A stretch of 64,000 nt of DNA from Aquimarina brevivitae (GCF_004216895.1 NZ_SGXE01000003.1:203377-267376); one strand, 5' to 3'; shown: positions 37,776-46,760, counted from the stretch's first letter. The notes: generated by a model not told the origin, from the sequence alone. Translations and numbers: made by a program.

Positions 37776-38507
37776 ATGGAATTGAATACTCTAAATCCCA
37801 AAGGAAGACTATATATTATACCAACAAGACTAGGCGATGATGTACCGTTAGAAGTTCTTCCTATCTCCATTAAAAAGGTTTTAGAACAGGTAAATCATTA
37901 TATCGTAGAAAATGAAAAGCCCGCCAGACGGTTTATCAAAAAAGTCAGCCCTAGCAAATCTCAAAAATCATTAATCATACATTCTGTAAATAAATACACA
38001 GACCCTTCCGAAATACCAACCTATTTAGAGCCTTGTCTAAATGGTGAAGCTATTGGTCTTATGTCTGATGCAGGTTGTCCTGGAGTAGCGGATCCTGGTG
38101 CTGAAGTTATACGTATAGCACACGAAAAGGGAATTCAGGTAACACCCTTAGTTGGTCCATCATCTATACTGTTGGCAATGATGAGCAGTGGTATGAATGG
38201 ACAAAACTTTACTTTTAACGGATACTTACCTATAGACAAAAACGAAAGAAAACAGGCTTTAAAACAACTGGAGCGGATATCACTTGAAAAAAATCAAGCT
38301 CAGATCTTCATCGAAACCCCATATCGCAATGATAAAATGCTTATGGATCTATTAACCATCCTGTCACCAATGACAAGACTTTGTATCGCAGCAGATATTA
38401 CCTTAACTACTGAATATATCTGTACCAAAACAGTTGAAGAATGGAATAAAAATCAACCTGAACTGCATAAAAGACCTACAATCTTTATTATACAAAAAGA
38501 TTATTAG
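37776..38507 (+). CDS. RsmI-like tetrapyrrole methylase-family SAM methyltransferase
   Basis: A 243-residue SAM-dependent methyltransferase of the tetrapyrrole methylase fold. The motif GLMSDAGCPGVADPGAEV is the family's signature, and GRLYIIPTRLGDD and VGPSSILLAMM sit near the ends of the first domain. It is shorter than and differs from classical RsmI (16S rRNA C1402 2'-O-methylation), but is of the second RsmI-like type common in Bacteroidota. The reaction is inferred. It faces a minus-strand gene with a 39-base gap. Confidence 0.8.
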   Translation: MELNTLNPKGRLYIIPTRLGDDVPLEVLPISIKKVLEQVNHYIVENEKPARRFIKKVSPSKSQKSLIIHSVNKYTDPSEIPTYLEPCLNGEAIGLMSDAGCPGVADPGAEVIRIAHEKGIQVTPLVGPSSILLAMMSSGMNGQNFTFNGYLPIDKNERKQALKQLERISLEKNQAQIFIETPYRNDKMLMDLLTILSPMTRLCIAADITLTTEYICTKTVEEWNKNQPELHKRPTIFIIQKDY

Positions 38508-38546
38508 CAGTAACTAAACGTATTGAAAGGAAACTAATCAGGAATT

Positions 38547-39206
38547 TTACAAATCGGTATATGAACGCTTTACTCGCGCTCTGCGCTTTGCGATAACTGA
38601 AGAAGTATCATAGCCTTTAAAGCGCTTCATATAATATCTGATTGTAGTACCAAAAGCATCTGCAAACCCTTCTACCCCTCCACTTCTCAGGTATTTTTTT
38701 ACTGATCCAGGTCCAGCTAGGTGTGCTGCAGCTAAAATCCCAGATTCTGTTACCTCTACACCATTTATGGTTTTACCAACAAACCATTTGATATCGCGTC
38801 TAAGAACCCATTTGTTTCTACAAAGATTGGCGTAAAATGCTTTTTCTTGTAAACTAGGATTATCTAAAAACTGCTGTATATCTCTTATACCGATAAGCGC
38901 TAGTGTGCCTTTACCAAACTGATACTTACCCAAGTACCCGAATTGGTTGATAACTCCATAATCACCTCTGGATTCTTTAAAAGCTACTGCTTCTTTAAAT
39001 CCTAAATAACTCTTTCCTAATTTAGGTGAGACGTAGGTATCATTGTAAGCATCTTCAATTTCAGCAAAGTTTGGAGCGATGTAGTAAAGATCTAATCCTT
39101 CGGTAGAGTAAGCACTGTAATCAAACGCTTCCTTTTTTTTAAAACTAAGAAGAAAAATTGCCCCAATTAGTACTATTATAGATAAACCAAGTATCTTTTT
39201 TATCAT
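38547..39206 (-). CDS. Lysozyme-like / lytic transglycosylase-type protein, membrane-anchored
   Basis: A 219-residue protein with one N-terminal membrane anchor (ILGLSIIVLIGAIFLLSF) and an extracytoplasmic lysozyme-like domain: AVAFKESRGDYGVINQFGYL with probable catalytic Glu78, followed by GKYQFGKGTLALIGI. This pattern occurs in peptidoglycan-cleaving transglycosylases. The C-terminal part is rich in Lys/Arg and may bind the wall or nucleic acid. It lies beside mltG and dapF, in line with a cell-wall role. I am fairly sure of the fold but not the enzyme class. Confidence 0.65.
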   Translation of the reverse strand: MIKKILGLSIIVLIGAIFLLSFKKKEAFDYSAYSTEGLDLYYIAPNFAEIEDAYNDTYVSPKLGKSYLGFKEAVAFKESRGDYGVINQFGYLGKYQFGKGTLALIGIRDIQQFLDNPSLQEKAFYANLCRNKWVLRRDIKWFVGKTINGVEVTESGILAAAHLAGPGSVKKYLRSGGVEGFADAFGTTIRYYMKRFKGYDTSSVIAKRRARVKRSYTDL

Positions 39207-39216
39207 AATGTAAATT

Positions 39217-39255
39217 TTTAAATAGCACCTTAAAAAGGGTCCCCTGCTATTTAAA
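39217..39255 (-). promoter_or_regulatory. Hairpin in the 5' leader of the lysozyme-like gene
   Basis: TTTAAATAGCA and TGCTATTTAAA form a perfect 11-base-pair stem around a 17-base loop that can itself pair CCTT with AAGG. It ends ten bases before the ATG (39206) on the minus strand, so it could influence translation or mRNA stability. Confidence 0.45.
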
Positions 39256-39266
39256 TTTTAGCGGTG

Positions 39267-39274
39267 CAAATATA
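39267..39274 (-). promoter_or_regulatory. -7 box (TATATTTG) before the lysozyme-like gene
   Basis: On the minus strand TATATTTG matches TAnnTTTG exactly and is 60 bases before the ATG. With a start about seven bases downstream, the 39217-39255 hairpin is the first thing in the mRNA. No -33 TTG is found at the right distance. Confidence 0.5.
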
Positions 39275-39540
39275 CGGATAAAAATTAACTAAAGAAGAAG
39301 CAAATGTTAAATTTTTTAATTAACTGATTTACATTATTTTAAATATTAAAATAGACAAAGTAGCATTTGTAAATGGTGTTAAAAAACAAAAAAATAAGCA
39401 CTTAAACGTCAAGTTAAGACCTTTAAACGATAATTTTTTAATTACTACATTTTAAAATATCGCCAAAATATACTAGTAATTTCATTGAATATCACGAAAA
39501 TACAGAAGCATCAACAAGAATTCTTTAAGCGATGAAATAC

Positions 39541-40584
39541 TTATCTATTTATGCCTTGTTGATTAATCCATTTTACATATTGTTGCTTATTTTGATTGTG
39601 CTGTGAGAGTGTTTTTGCAAATTTATGATATCCCATTTTGGTAACATCAGCTACAAAAAAATAATACTCGTGTTTTTCATAATTTAAAACAGCATCTATA
39701 GCAGAAATGTCTGGCATAGCAATAGGACCTGGAGGAAGAGCTCGGTATTTATAAGTATTATACGGGCTATCTATTTCTAAATCCTTGTACAATACTCTTT
39801 TTATAACCGCATCCCAATCCCCTCGGTGCTTTTTAAGTGCAAAAATGACAGTAGGATCTGCATCTAACTTCCAACCATCATTATAACGATTCATATACAC
39901 GCCAGCAACGCGAGGTCGTTCATCTACTTTTGCGGTTTCTTTTTGTACAATAGATGCCATTGTAATAACCTCTTTAGGACTTAGTCCTATATTTTTTGCT
40001 TTAGACAAACGCCTATCTGTCCAGAAAGCTTTGTATTCTCTAAGCATCCTATCTCTAAATTGCACAGCAGAGGTATTCCAGAAAAATTCATATTGATTAG
40101 GAATATACATGCTCAATGCATTCTCTTGATTAAAACCATTCGATGATAAAAATGACTCTTCTTTAAATGCATTTAAGAGACCTAAACTATCAGCCTCTAT
40201 CTGAGTAGCAATCCTACCTGCTAAATTTTCTAAGCGTTCTTGATTATTAAAAACTACTTGTATTGGCGTATTTTTACTTCTTAAGGTATTTATGATTTCA
40301 TTATTGTTCATACCCTTTCGCAAAACAAACTTACCTGCCTTAACATTTTCTATGTACCCTTTTCGTTCAGCAATCTTCGTAAAAGTAGATAAGTCCTCAA
40401 TGGCTGGGTCTAACAACTGTTGAACCTTTTTAAAGGTAGCATCAGACGGAATAAAAACTTCATATTTTTCGCTTGAAAAAGCAGTATTAGGCGAAAATAC
40501 AGCTTGATATACAAAGTAAGAAAAGCCTGCAGCAGCTAACAAACCAAGTAATGCGATTACTAATAGTATCTTTTTAATGTACAT
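39541..40584 (-). CDS. mltG: Endolytic murein transglycosylase MltG
   Basis: MltG cuts nascent glycan strands at the inner membrane. The 347-residue protein has an N-terminal membrane helix (LLVIALLGLLAAAGFSYFV) and the YceG-fold signature: MASIVQKETAKVDERPRVAGVYMNR with the catalytic glutamate, then LDADPTVIFAL, SPYNTYKYRALPPGPI and ISAIDAVLNYEKHEYYFFVA. It overlaps the GNAT gene by 11 bases and is the last gene of a dapF-GNAT-mltG operon. Confidence 0.94.
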   Translation of the reverse strand: MYIKKILLVIALLGLLAAAGFSYFVYQAVFSPNTAFSSEKYEVFIPSDATFKKVQQLLDPAIEDLSTFTKIAERKGYIENVKAGKFVLRKGMNNNEIINTLRSKNTPIQVVFNNQERLENLAGRIATQIEADSLGLLNAFKEESFLSSNGFNQENALSMYIPNQYEFFWNTSAVQFRDRMLREYKAFWTDRRLSKAKNIGLSPKEVITMASIVQKETAKVDERPRVAGVYMNRYNDGWKLDADPTVIFALKKHRGDWDAVIKRVLYKDLEIDSPYNTYKYRALPPGPIAMPDISAIDAVLNYEKHEYYFFVADVTKMGYHKFAKTLSQHNQNKQQYVKWINQQGINR

Positions 40585-41101
40585 TGATTAATTGATATAA
40601 AAGTTCATTTTTAAATGCTTTTCCGGATTTTATCCAATCTTTTTTTACTCCTGTTTTCACAAAGCCTTGATTTTCAAAAAGTCGAATACTAGCTACATTA
40701 TCTTCAGTAATAGTTGCATAGATTTGATGTAAACCTAAGTGATTGAAGCAATATGTCGTTACCATTTTCAACACTTCAGCTCCATAGCCTTTTGCGCGAT
40801 TCTTTTCATCTGCTATCAAAACTCCAACACCCACACGTTGGTGAGAAGGATCAAAATCATAAAAATCAACAAATCCTATAAGCTCATCTTTTTGGCTACA
40901 AATAGCTAAACGTAACTGCTTCACTTCATAAATATCTCGATGCGACTGTTCAAGGTATTGCTTTAAGATAAATTTAGAATACGGCGTCAAAGTAGAACTA
41001 ATCTCCCAGATTGACTCGTTATTTTCAACCTTGTACAAAAAATCGAGATCTTCATACTCAAGAGCTCTAAGATATACCGTTTTACCCTTTAAACTTACCA
41101 T
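40574..41101 (-). CDS. RimJ/RimL-type GNAT acetyltransferase
   Basis: A 175-residue acetyltransferase of the RimJ/RimL type, with VYLRALEYEDLDFLYKVENN, the acetyl-CoA region NRAKGYGAEVLKMVTTYCFN and IYATITEDNVASIRLFENQGF. Substrate may be a protein N-terminus or a small molecule. It is translationally coupled to both neighbours by overlaps of 7 bases with dapF and 11 with mltG. Confidence 0.87.
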   Translation of the reverse strand: MVSLKGKTVYLRALEYEDLDFLYKVENNESIWEISSTLTPYSKFILKQYLEQSHRDIYEVKQLRLAICSQKDELIGFVDFYDFDPSHQRVGVGVLIADEKNRAKGYGAEVLKMVTTYCFNHLGLHQIYATITEDNVASIRLFENQGFVKTGVKKDWIKSGKAFKNELLYQLINVH

Positions 41102-41880
41102 GCTATTTCTCCTTTAAAAACGAACGTAGCTGGTCCTGTTAAGAAAATATTTTTAAAACCTGTCTCACTTTTCTCAAAACTCACGCTTAATTCACCCCCT
41201 GGCGTTTCTATCATCACTTGATTTGAGTCAGTTAATCCTTTACTAAACATAGCTAATGCAACAGCAGTAACACCAGTACCGCAACTTAGAGTTTCGTCCT
41301 CAACACCTCGCTCATAGGTTCTTACTGCAAATGCTGCGTGATCTCGTTGCTGTACAAAATTTACATTGGTACCATTTTCATAATAAGGAGCGCCATATCG
41401 AATCTTTTTCCCCTGAGTCTTAACATCATATTCAGTAAGATTTTCCACTAAAGCAACATGATGGGGCGAACCAGTATTTAAAAATTGATGTGAATCTGAT
41501 TCTTTAATCTCCTCAACATCTTGCATCTGCAAACGAACTACCTCGTTGCTGATTTCCGCATAATGCCGACCATCAATTGCGCTAAAATGAGCGCTATGAG
41601 CTATAACTCCCAGTTTTGCTGCAAAAGCGACTAAACACCTTCCTCCATTACCGCACATAGAGCTTTCATTGCCATCAGCATTAAAATACACCATTTTAAA
41701 GTCATCGATGTCATTCTCTGGCAGTTCTAACAACATTAATCCATCAGCACCAATGCCAAATTTTCTGTCACAAAGTCTTTTAATTAATTTGGTATCATTT
41801 TTGGATAAAACTAATTGACGATTATCAATGATCACAAAATCATTACCGGTTCCTTGATATTTATAAAAGGGTAGCACCAT
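41095..41880 (-). CDS. dapF: Diaminopimelate epimerase
   Basis: The 261-residue enzyme converts LL- to meso-diaminopimelate for wall and lysine synthesis. It has the two catalytic cysteines: C76 in SSMCGNGGRC and C200 in DETLSCGTGVTAVA, each in the family's typical context, plus FYKYQGTGNDFVIID at the N-terminus. It leads the dapF-GNAT-mltG unit and works with dapA, found at 21038. Confidence 0.95.
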   Translation of the reverse strand: MVLPFYKYQGTGNDFVIIDNRQLVLSKNDTKLIKRLCDRKFGIGADGLMLLELPENDIDDFKMVYFNADGNESSMCGNGGRCLVAFAAKLGVIAHSAHFSAIDGRHYAEISNEVVRLQMQDVEEIKESDSHQFLNTGSPHHVALVENLTEYDVKTQGKKIRYGAPYYENGTNVNFVQQRDHAAFAVRTYERGVEDETLSCGTGVTAVALAMFSKGLTDSNQVMIETPGGELSVSFEKSETGFKNIFLTGPATFVFKGEIAW

Positions 41881-41901
41881 TTAAAATATAAATTTGGACT
41901 G

Positions 41902-41909
41902 CAAAGGTA
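41902..41909 (-). promoter_or_regulatory. -7 box (TACCTTTG) before dapF
   Basis: On the minus strand TACCTTTG matches the -7 consensus and lies 21 bases before the ATG at 41880. No TTG at the expected distance was found. Confidence 0.5.
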
Positions 41910-42044
41910 CAAAGAATGTTTTCATAATATCATTGTTAATTGTGAGTTAAATAACACCTTAAAGGATACGACTATTGTAACTTTAAGTGTTTACGAAAGT
42001 CTTTAAAGTATAGTTTAACAATTCAAAAAACAGAGAAAAGAAAG

Positions 42045-43457
42045 ATGAAAAGATTTTTGAGTTTGCTGGTTGTGGCTTTCCTGGCTGGAGCCATTACACT
42101 AGGAGCATATAAATTATTTTTAGAACCAAAACCTGTAGTAATTACAGAAAGTAAGCCTGCGACAACAAGCGTTCAACCTACCAATTATAAGGTAACCAAT
42201 ACCATGAGTACGGCGGCAGCATCAGGAATTGATTTTTCAGACGCAGCTGAAAAAACCGTAAACGCGGTTGTACACGTTAAACAATATGGCCTCACCCGAA
42301 GGCCTAGAAACTTAATGGAATACCTAAGAAATGGTGGTGCAGTAGAAAAACAAATCCAAGGAGCAGGATCCGGAGTTATTATAACAGCCGATGGATATAT
42401 TGTAACCAATAACCATGTTATTGAAGGTGCAACCGAATTAGAAGTTACCCTAAATAACAATAAAACATACAATGCTAAAATTGTAGGTACAGCACCGCAA
42501 TCAGACATTGCTTTACTCAAAATAGAAGCGGATGAGCATCTATCCTATATTCCATTTGGCGATTCTAATTCTGCTAAAATTGGAGAATGGGTTTTAGCTG
42601 TGGGTAATCCTTTTAACCTGACTTCTACGGTAACAGCAGGTATCATCAGTGCAAAATCTAGAGATTTAAATGAATACGATGGTAATTACCAATCCTTCAT
42701 CCAAACCGATGCTGCAGTAAATCCAGGTAATAGCGGAGGTGCTTTGGTAAACGTACGAGGAGAGCTCATTGGCATTAATACTGCTATTACTTCTATGACT
42801 GGGAGTTACATTGGTTATTCTTTTGCTGTACCCTCTAATAGTGCCAAAAAAATTATCGATGATATTATAGAATACGGCGATGTTCAAAAAGCAATCATTG
42901 GCGTAACCACAACAGAAATCAACCAGGCTTCTCAAAAAGAATTTGGTGTTAATGATTCTCAAGGTGTAATCATTGCAGGAATTGAAAGTGACAGTGGCGC
43001 TGAACAAGCCGGACTGAAAAAAGGAGATGTTATCAAACAAATTGACGGTGTCAAAATCCGAAAATTTGCAGATCTTTCTGGTTATCTTAGCAGTAAGAGC
43101 CCTAATGATATTGTAAATGTAAAAATCATTCGAGATGGCTCTCTGATGACGCTACCTGTTAAACTTAAAAAATACGAGAGATACGAAATACAAGCAGTAG
43201 GCATTGAGGTGGTAAACCCATCTAAAGAAGACCTTAGAAGAAACGGAGTGAATTACGGAGTTAAAATAAGTAGAACACTCACTCCAAGGATGGCACGATA
43301 CAACCTAGAAGGAATAATTATTACCGAAATTGATAACATAAAAGTTACGGATGTTGAAGCTGTAAAAAGAATTATGGCTCAAAAATCACCAAATGAGGAC
43401 ATCAGTATTAGCCTGATTGATCGAAATGGCGAAAAGAGAGAATTTGTTTTTCAATAA
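42045..43457 (+). CDS. degP: DegP/HtrA-type periplasmic serine protease
   Basis: A 470-residue protease with an N-terminal signal or anchor (FLSLLVVAFLAGAITLGAY) and the catalytic triad H124 (NNHVIEGA), D154 (QSDIALLKI) and S230 (NPGNSGGALV). Two PDZ domains occupy about 270-360 and 375-470, the first containing IIAGIESDSGAEQAGLKKGD. It removes or refolds damaged envelope proteins. The region upstream has no strong -7 box I can rely on. A clear terminator follows. Confidence 0.94.
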   Translation: MKRFLSLLVVAFLAGAITLGAYKLFLEPKPVVITESKPATTSVQPTNYKVTNTMSTAAASGIDFSDAAEKTVNAVVHVKQYGLTRRPRNLMEYLRNGGAVEKQIQGAGSGVIITADGYIVTNNHVIEGATELEVTLNNNKTYNAKIVGTAPQSDIALLKIEADEHLSYIPFGDSNSAKIGEWVLAVGNPFNLTSTVTAGIISAKSRDLNEYDGNYQSFIQTDAAVNPGNSGGALVNVRGELIGINTAITSMTGSYIGYSFAVPSNSAKKIIDDIIEYGDVQKAIIGVTTTEINQASQKEFGVNDSQGVIIAGIESDSGAEQAGLKKGDVIKQIDGVKIRKFADLSGYLSSKSPNDIVNVKIIRDGSLMTLPVKLKKYERYEIQAVGIEVVNPSKEDLRRNGVNYGVKISRTLTPRMARYNLEGIIITEIDNIKVTDVEAVKRIMAQKSPNEDISISLIDRNGEKREFVFQ

Positions 43458-43477
43458 ATAGAAATTAATAGTAAACA

Positions 43478-43512
43478 AATCCCATCAGAATACACTGATG
43501 GGATTTTTTTTA
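43478..43512 (+). terminator. Intrinsic terminator after degP
   Basis: AATCCCATCAG and CTGATGGGATT form a perfect 11-base-pair stem with a six-base loop, followed by a T-run. Confidence 0.92.
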
Positions 43513-43544
43513 TAAAAAATATATACGAAAACGTTTGAAATGTA

Positions 43545-43552
43545 TACTTTTG
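43545..43552 (+). promoter_or_regulatory. -7 box (TACTTTTG) before the GAPDH gene
   Basis: TACTTTTG fits the -7 consensus and lies 34 bases before the ATG at 43587. A TTTG is present only eight bases upstream, too close for a -33 element. Confidence 0.5.
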
Positions 43553-43586
43553 CACGAAATTTCAAGACTGTAAAACACAACACATT

Positions 43587-45035
43587 ATGAGTTCTAACGA
43601 AGTTTACGAAAAAGAACTTGCCTTACAGGCAGATAGAAGACGTGCAACCGTAGCTTTTATCAAAACAGTGAGCGATCTATGGTATGACAACTCCATTGAG
43701 TTGGTACTATTTAGAAATCAGCTTATCGATAAAAATGTAAGTGAAATCATCAACTTACATGAATATGCGGGAGAGTTCGTTCAAAAACCTATTTCAATTT
43801 TTGATACCGTGGAAATCGCACAGGCTATTAAACTGATGAATCTTCCTCCATCAAAATTAGATATCGGTAAATTAACCTACGAGTATCACTTAAGTAGCGA
43901 TGAATACAGCTCTGCAAACAGGTTTGTGCAAAACAAACTAAAAAATGCAAAAAGTTTCCAAGAAATTCAACCAAGAGATGTTGTATTATATGGTTTTGGA
44001 AGAATCGGTAGATTAGTAGGTAGAGAACTTATGACTATTACCGGAAAAGGAACACAACTTCGATTAAGAGCAATAGTAACACGTGGTGAAATCACAGAAG
44101 AAGTTTTAGAAAAAAGAGCCTCCCTATTGCGCAATGATTCGGTTCACGGTTTTTTTGCCGGTACCGTAGAAACTGATATCAAAAACAAAGCATTAATTAT
44201 TAATGGTACAACAGTAAACATTATTAATGCTAACAATCCTGAAGAAATTGACTATACAAAATACGGAATTCAGGATGCACTGATCATTGACAATACCGGT
44301 GCCTTTAGAGATAAAGAGGCGTTAAGCAGACATTTAGCGGCTAAAGGAGCTAGCAAAGTATTACTAACTGCTCCTGGAAAAGGAGTACCCAATATTGTAC
44401 ACGGAGTTAATCAAAAAGATCACGATCCCGATAAGATTGACATTTTTTCTGCTGCTTCTTGTACCACTAATGCGATAACACCAATTTTGCAAGCGGTTGA
44501 AGAAAGTTTTGGGGTACAACACGGACACCTAGAAACAATACACGCTTACACCAATGACCAGAATTTGGTAGATAATATGCATAAAAAATACCGAAGAGGT
44601 CGTGCAGCGGCGTTGAATATGGTAATCACCGAAACTGGAGCTGGTAAAGCTGTCTCTAAAGCATTACCTAGTTTTGAAGGAAAACTTACCTCAAACGCCA
44701 TTAGAGTACCTGTTCCTAATGGATCCCTAGCAATATTAAACCTTACGCTAGAGAAAGAAGTTACTAGAGAAAGTATGAATGAGGCTATTAAGAAATATGC
44801 CCTAGAAGGTAATTTGGTGGAACAAATTAAATATTCCCTAGATAATGAATTAGTCTCAAGCGACATTGTAGGCTCTTCTGCACCTTCAATATTTGATAGC
44901 AATGCTACCATCGTTGATAATAATGGTAAAAATGTAGTACTATATGTATGGTATGATAATGAATATGGATATAGTCATCAGGTTATTAGATTATCCAAAT
45001 ACATTGCTAAAGTAAGACGCTTTACTTATTATTAG
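43587..45035 (+). CDS. gap: Glyceraldehyde-3-phosphate dehydrogenase, long form
   Basis: GAPDH interconverts glyceraldehyde-3-phosphate and 1,3-bisphosphoglycerate. The core has the Rossmann motif LYGFGRIGRLVGREL near 134-148, the catalytic C292 in SAASCTTNAITP and the late YDNEYGYSHQVIRLS. Unlike the usual 330-340 residues, the protein has 482 because of an N-terminal extension of about 130, with DRRRATVAFIKTVSDLWYDN and FDTVEIAQAIKLMNLPPSKL. The long form is known from Bacteroidota and some gammaproteobacteria, where it may serve in gluconeogenesis. Own promoter and terminator flank it. Confidence 0.93.
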   Translation: MSSNEVYEKELALQADRRRATVAFIKTVSDLWYDNSIELVLFRNQLIDKNVSEIINLHEYAGEFVQKPISIFDTVEIAQAIKLMNLPPSKLDIGKLTYEYHLSSDEYSSANRFVQNKLKNAKSFQEIQPRDVVLYGFGRIGRLVGRELMTITGKGTQLRLRAIVTRGEITEEVLEKRASLLRNDSVHGFFAGTVETDIKNKALIINGTTVNIINANNPEEIDYTKYGIQDALIIDNTGAFRDKEALSRHLAAKGASKVLLTAPGKGVPNIVHGVNQKDHDPDKIDIFSAASCTTNAITPILQAVEESFGVQHGHLETIHAYTNDQNLVDNMHKKYRRGRAAALNMVITETGAGKAVSKALPSFEGKLTSNAIRVPVPNGSLAILNLTLEKEVTRESMNEAIKKYALEGNLVEQIKYSLDNELVSSDIVGSSAPSIFDSNATIVDNNGKNVVLYVWYDNEYGYSHQVIRLSKYIAKVRRFTYY

Positions 45036-45053
45036 GATTAAATCATAAAATGT

Positions 45054-45085
45054 AAAAGCTACTTGGCTTCAAGTAGCTTTTTTTT
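45054..45085 (+). terminator. Intrinsic terminator after GAPDH
   Basis: AAAAGCTACTTG and CAAGTAGCTTTT form a perfect 12-base-pair stem with a GCTT loop and a T-run. Confidence 0.93.
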
Positions 45086-45229
45086 ATATATGAATTCTAA
45101 TGTTCAGTTTAGTCCGAATTACCTCCAAACACTTCAAAAAAAAGCAAAGAAAAGTGTAATAAGACTTTATTTTTCCTAACAATATCATATCTTTATTCAC
45201 GTTTTTAGAAACATAAATAGAACACACAA

Positions 45230-45844
45230 ATGAATACAAAACACTACCATTTATACCCGCTGTTTGTAATGCTATTTTCCATTTTCACACTAAGCGCCCA
45301 AGAGGACCTAAGTGCAGAGGAAGCGTTAAACAAAGCTGCTATTGAAGATCAGTTTGATATTTTGATTCAAAAATCAGGTAGGTACCAAGATTATAAAGTC
45401 GTTAAACAGATTTATCTCAATAAACTTAAATCTAATGTAACAGACTCTATAAACAATCTAGAAACATCATTAAAAGAAAGAAACAGTCAAATAGCGCAGC
45501 AAAAAAACACTTTAGATCAGTTACAAAAAAACCTGGCAGAAACGAATGAAAAACTTGCTGTTATCACCAACGAAAAAGACAGTATATCCTTTTTCGGGGC
45601 ATTACTAAATAAATCCACTTACAGAACTATAATGTGGTTGATAATTGTGGCGTTATTGCTACTTTTAGGTTTTTTCATTTTTAAATTTAAAAACAGTAAT
45701 ACCATTACAATACAGGCCAAAAACTCCCTTGCAGACTTGGAAGCTGAATTCGAAGAACATCGAAGAAGAGCGCTGGAAAGAGAGCAAAAAGTAATGCGCA
45801 AACTTCAGGATGAAATCAACAAGCAGAAAAAAGGTTCAAAGTAA
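45230..45844 (+). CDS. Membrane-anchored coiled-coil protein of unknown function
   Basis: A 204-residue protein with an N-terminal signal peptide ending about LSAQ, a first coiled coil at about 70-118 (NNLETSLKERNSQIAQQ), one membrane helix at about 132-152 (TIMWLIIVALLLLLGFFIF) and a second, charged coiled coil near 165-204. I do not recognise a catalytic domain. Its position just before trmD is typical for flavobacteria, where the gene is sometimes mislabelled as a tRNA methyltransferase because of that neighbour; this protein has no SPOUT motif. The layout suggests a structural or scaffolding role across the inner membrane. Confidence 0.75.
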   Translation: MNTKHYHLYPLFVMLFSIFTLSAQEDLSAEEALNKAAIEDQFDILIQKSGRYQDYKVVKQIYLNKLKSNVTDSINNLETSLKERNSQIAQQKNTLDQLQKNLAETNEKLAVITNEKDSISFFGALLNKSTYRTIMWLIIVALLLLLGFFIFKFKNSNTITIQAKNSLADLEAEFEEHRRRALEREQKVMRKLQDEINKQKKGSK

Positions 45845-45909
45845 TTGTTAAGAACCAATAGCGTGTTTTAGTATTCTTTTGCATCTTTGCATAGATTTTA
45901 ATAGAAACT

Positions 45910-46587
45910 ATGCGAATTGATATCATCACAGTAGTCCCAGATTTACTTAAGAGTCCTTTTGAAGCCTCAATTATGAAGCGTTCTATCGAAAAAGGATTGG
46001 TAGAAGTGCATTTACATAATCTTAGAGATTACACTACAGACAATTACAAACAAGTAGATGATTATCAGTTTGGTGGCGGTGCCGGAATGGTGATGATGAT
46101 CGAACCCATCGACAAATGCATTACTCAATTAAAATCCGAACGCGATTATGACGAAGTCATATATATGACCCCTGACGGAGAAACACTATCACAGACCGTA
46201 GCTAATCAAATCTCATTACAGGAGAACATTATTATTCTCTGTGGTCATTATAAAGGTGTAGATCAAAGGGTTCGAGACCATTTCATCACCAGAGAAATTT
46301 CCATAGGAGATTATGTGTTGTCTGGGGGAGAATTAGGAGCCCTGATACTGTGTGATGCGGTGATTAGATTGATACCGGGTGTTTTGGGCAATGAGACATC
46401 TGCCCTTACCGATTCTTTTCAAGACAATTTATTAGCACCTCCAATTTATACAAGACCTGCTGATTATAAAGGCTGGAAAGTCCCAGAAGTGCTTACCAGC
46501 GGAAATTTCCCAAAGATCGAACAGTGGCGAGAAGAACAGGCTTATCTAAGAACACAAGAAAGAAGGCCTGATTTACTAGAAGAATAG
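45910..46587 (+). CDS. trmD: tRNA (guanine-N1)-methyltransferase TrmD
   Basis: TrmD methylates G37 of tRNAs to prevent frameshifting. The 225-residue protein contains the trefoil-knot SAM site with [13 protein letters not shown] (about 110-121) and [11 protein letters not shown] (131-141), and ends with [20 protein letters not shown]. It is followed by rplS after 173 bases, the common neighbour in other bacteria too, but with its own promoter. Confidence 0.96.
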   Translation: MRIDIITVVPDLLKSPFEASIMKRSIEKGLVEVHLHNLRDYTTDNYKQVDDYQFGGGAGMVMMIEPIDKCITQLKSERDYDEVIYMTPDGETLSQTVANQISLQENIIILCGHYKGVDQRVRDHFITREISIGDYVLSGGELGALILCDAVIRLIPGVLGNETSALTDSFQDNLLAPPIYTRPADYKGWKVPEVLTSGNFPKIEQWREEQAYLRTQERRPDLLEE

Positions 46588-46657
46588 TGGCAAATTAGCC
46601 CTACAAAGAATAACACTAACAAAAGCTTACTAATCGTAATAAAAGATTTCAAAAAGC

Positions 46658-46687
46658 TTGTAATTAAATAAATAATAATTATTTTTG
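46658..46687 (+). promoter_or_regulatory. Promoter of rplS (TTG - 19 - TATTTTTG)
   Basis: TTG at 46658-46660 and TATTTTTG at 46680-46687 with a 19-base spacer match the Bacteroidota promoter at both elements. Expected start lies near 46694, leaving a leader of about 67 bases before L19. Confidence 0.7.
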
Positions 46688-46696
46688 CAGCCTTAT

Positions 46697-46734
46697 TTAA
46701 TTAACCTCTGGCGAAAAACGTGAATGTTAGTTGA
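46697..46734 (+). promoter_or_regulatory. Possible L19 leader hairpin
   Basis: TTAATTAAC and GTTAGTTGA can pair over nine positions, two of them G-U, around a 20-base loop. The hairpin lies in the predicted leader and ends 26 bases before the rplS start. Ribosomal proteins often regulate their own leaders, but this one is short and AT-rich and could be chance. Confidence 0.3.
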
Positions 46735-46760
46735 ATGTAATTATCAAATCCAAGATTAAA

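Larger units (their letters stand above)
39207..39540. other. 334-base gap between the lysozyme-like gene and mltG
   Basis: Apart from the 5' hairpin and -7 box of the lysozyme-like gene listed separately, the gap is very AT-rich with short A- and T-runs. No gene, terminator or other structure is evident in 39300-39540. Confidence 0.5.

Noticed and set aside
40574..41101. Assigning the RimJ/RimL-like protein to ribosomal protein S5 or L12 acetylation
   Set aside because: The fold is clear but substrate residues cannot be read from sequence, and it sits between cell-wall genes.
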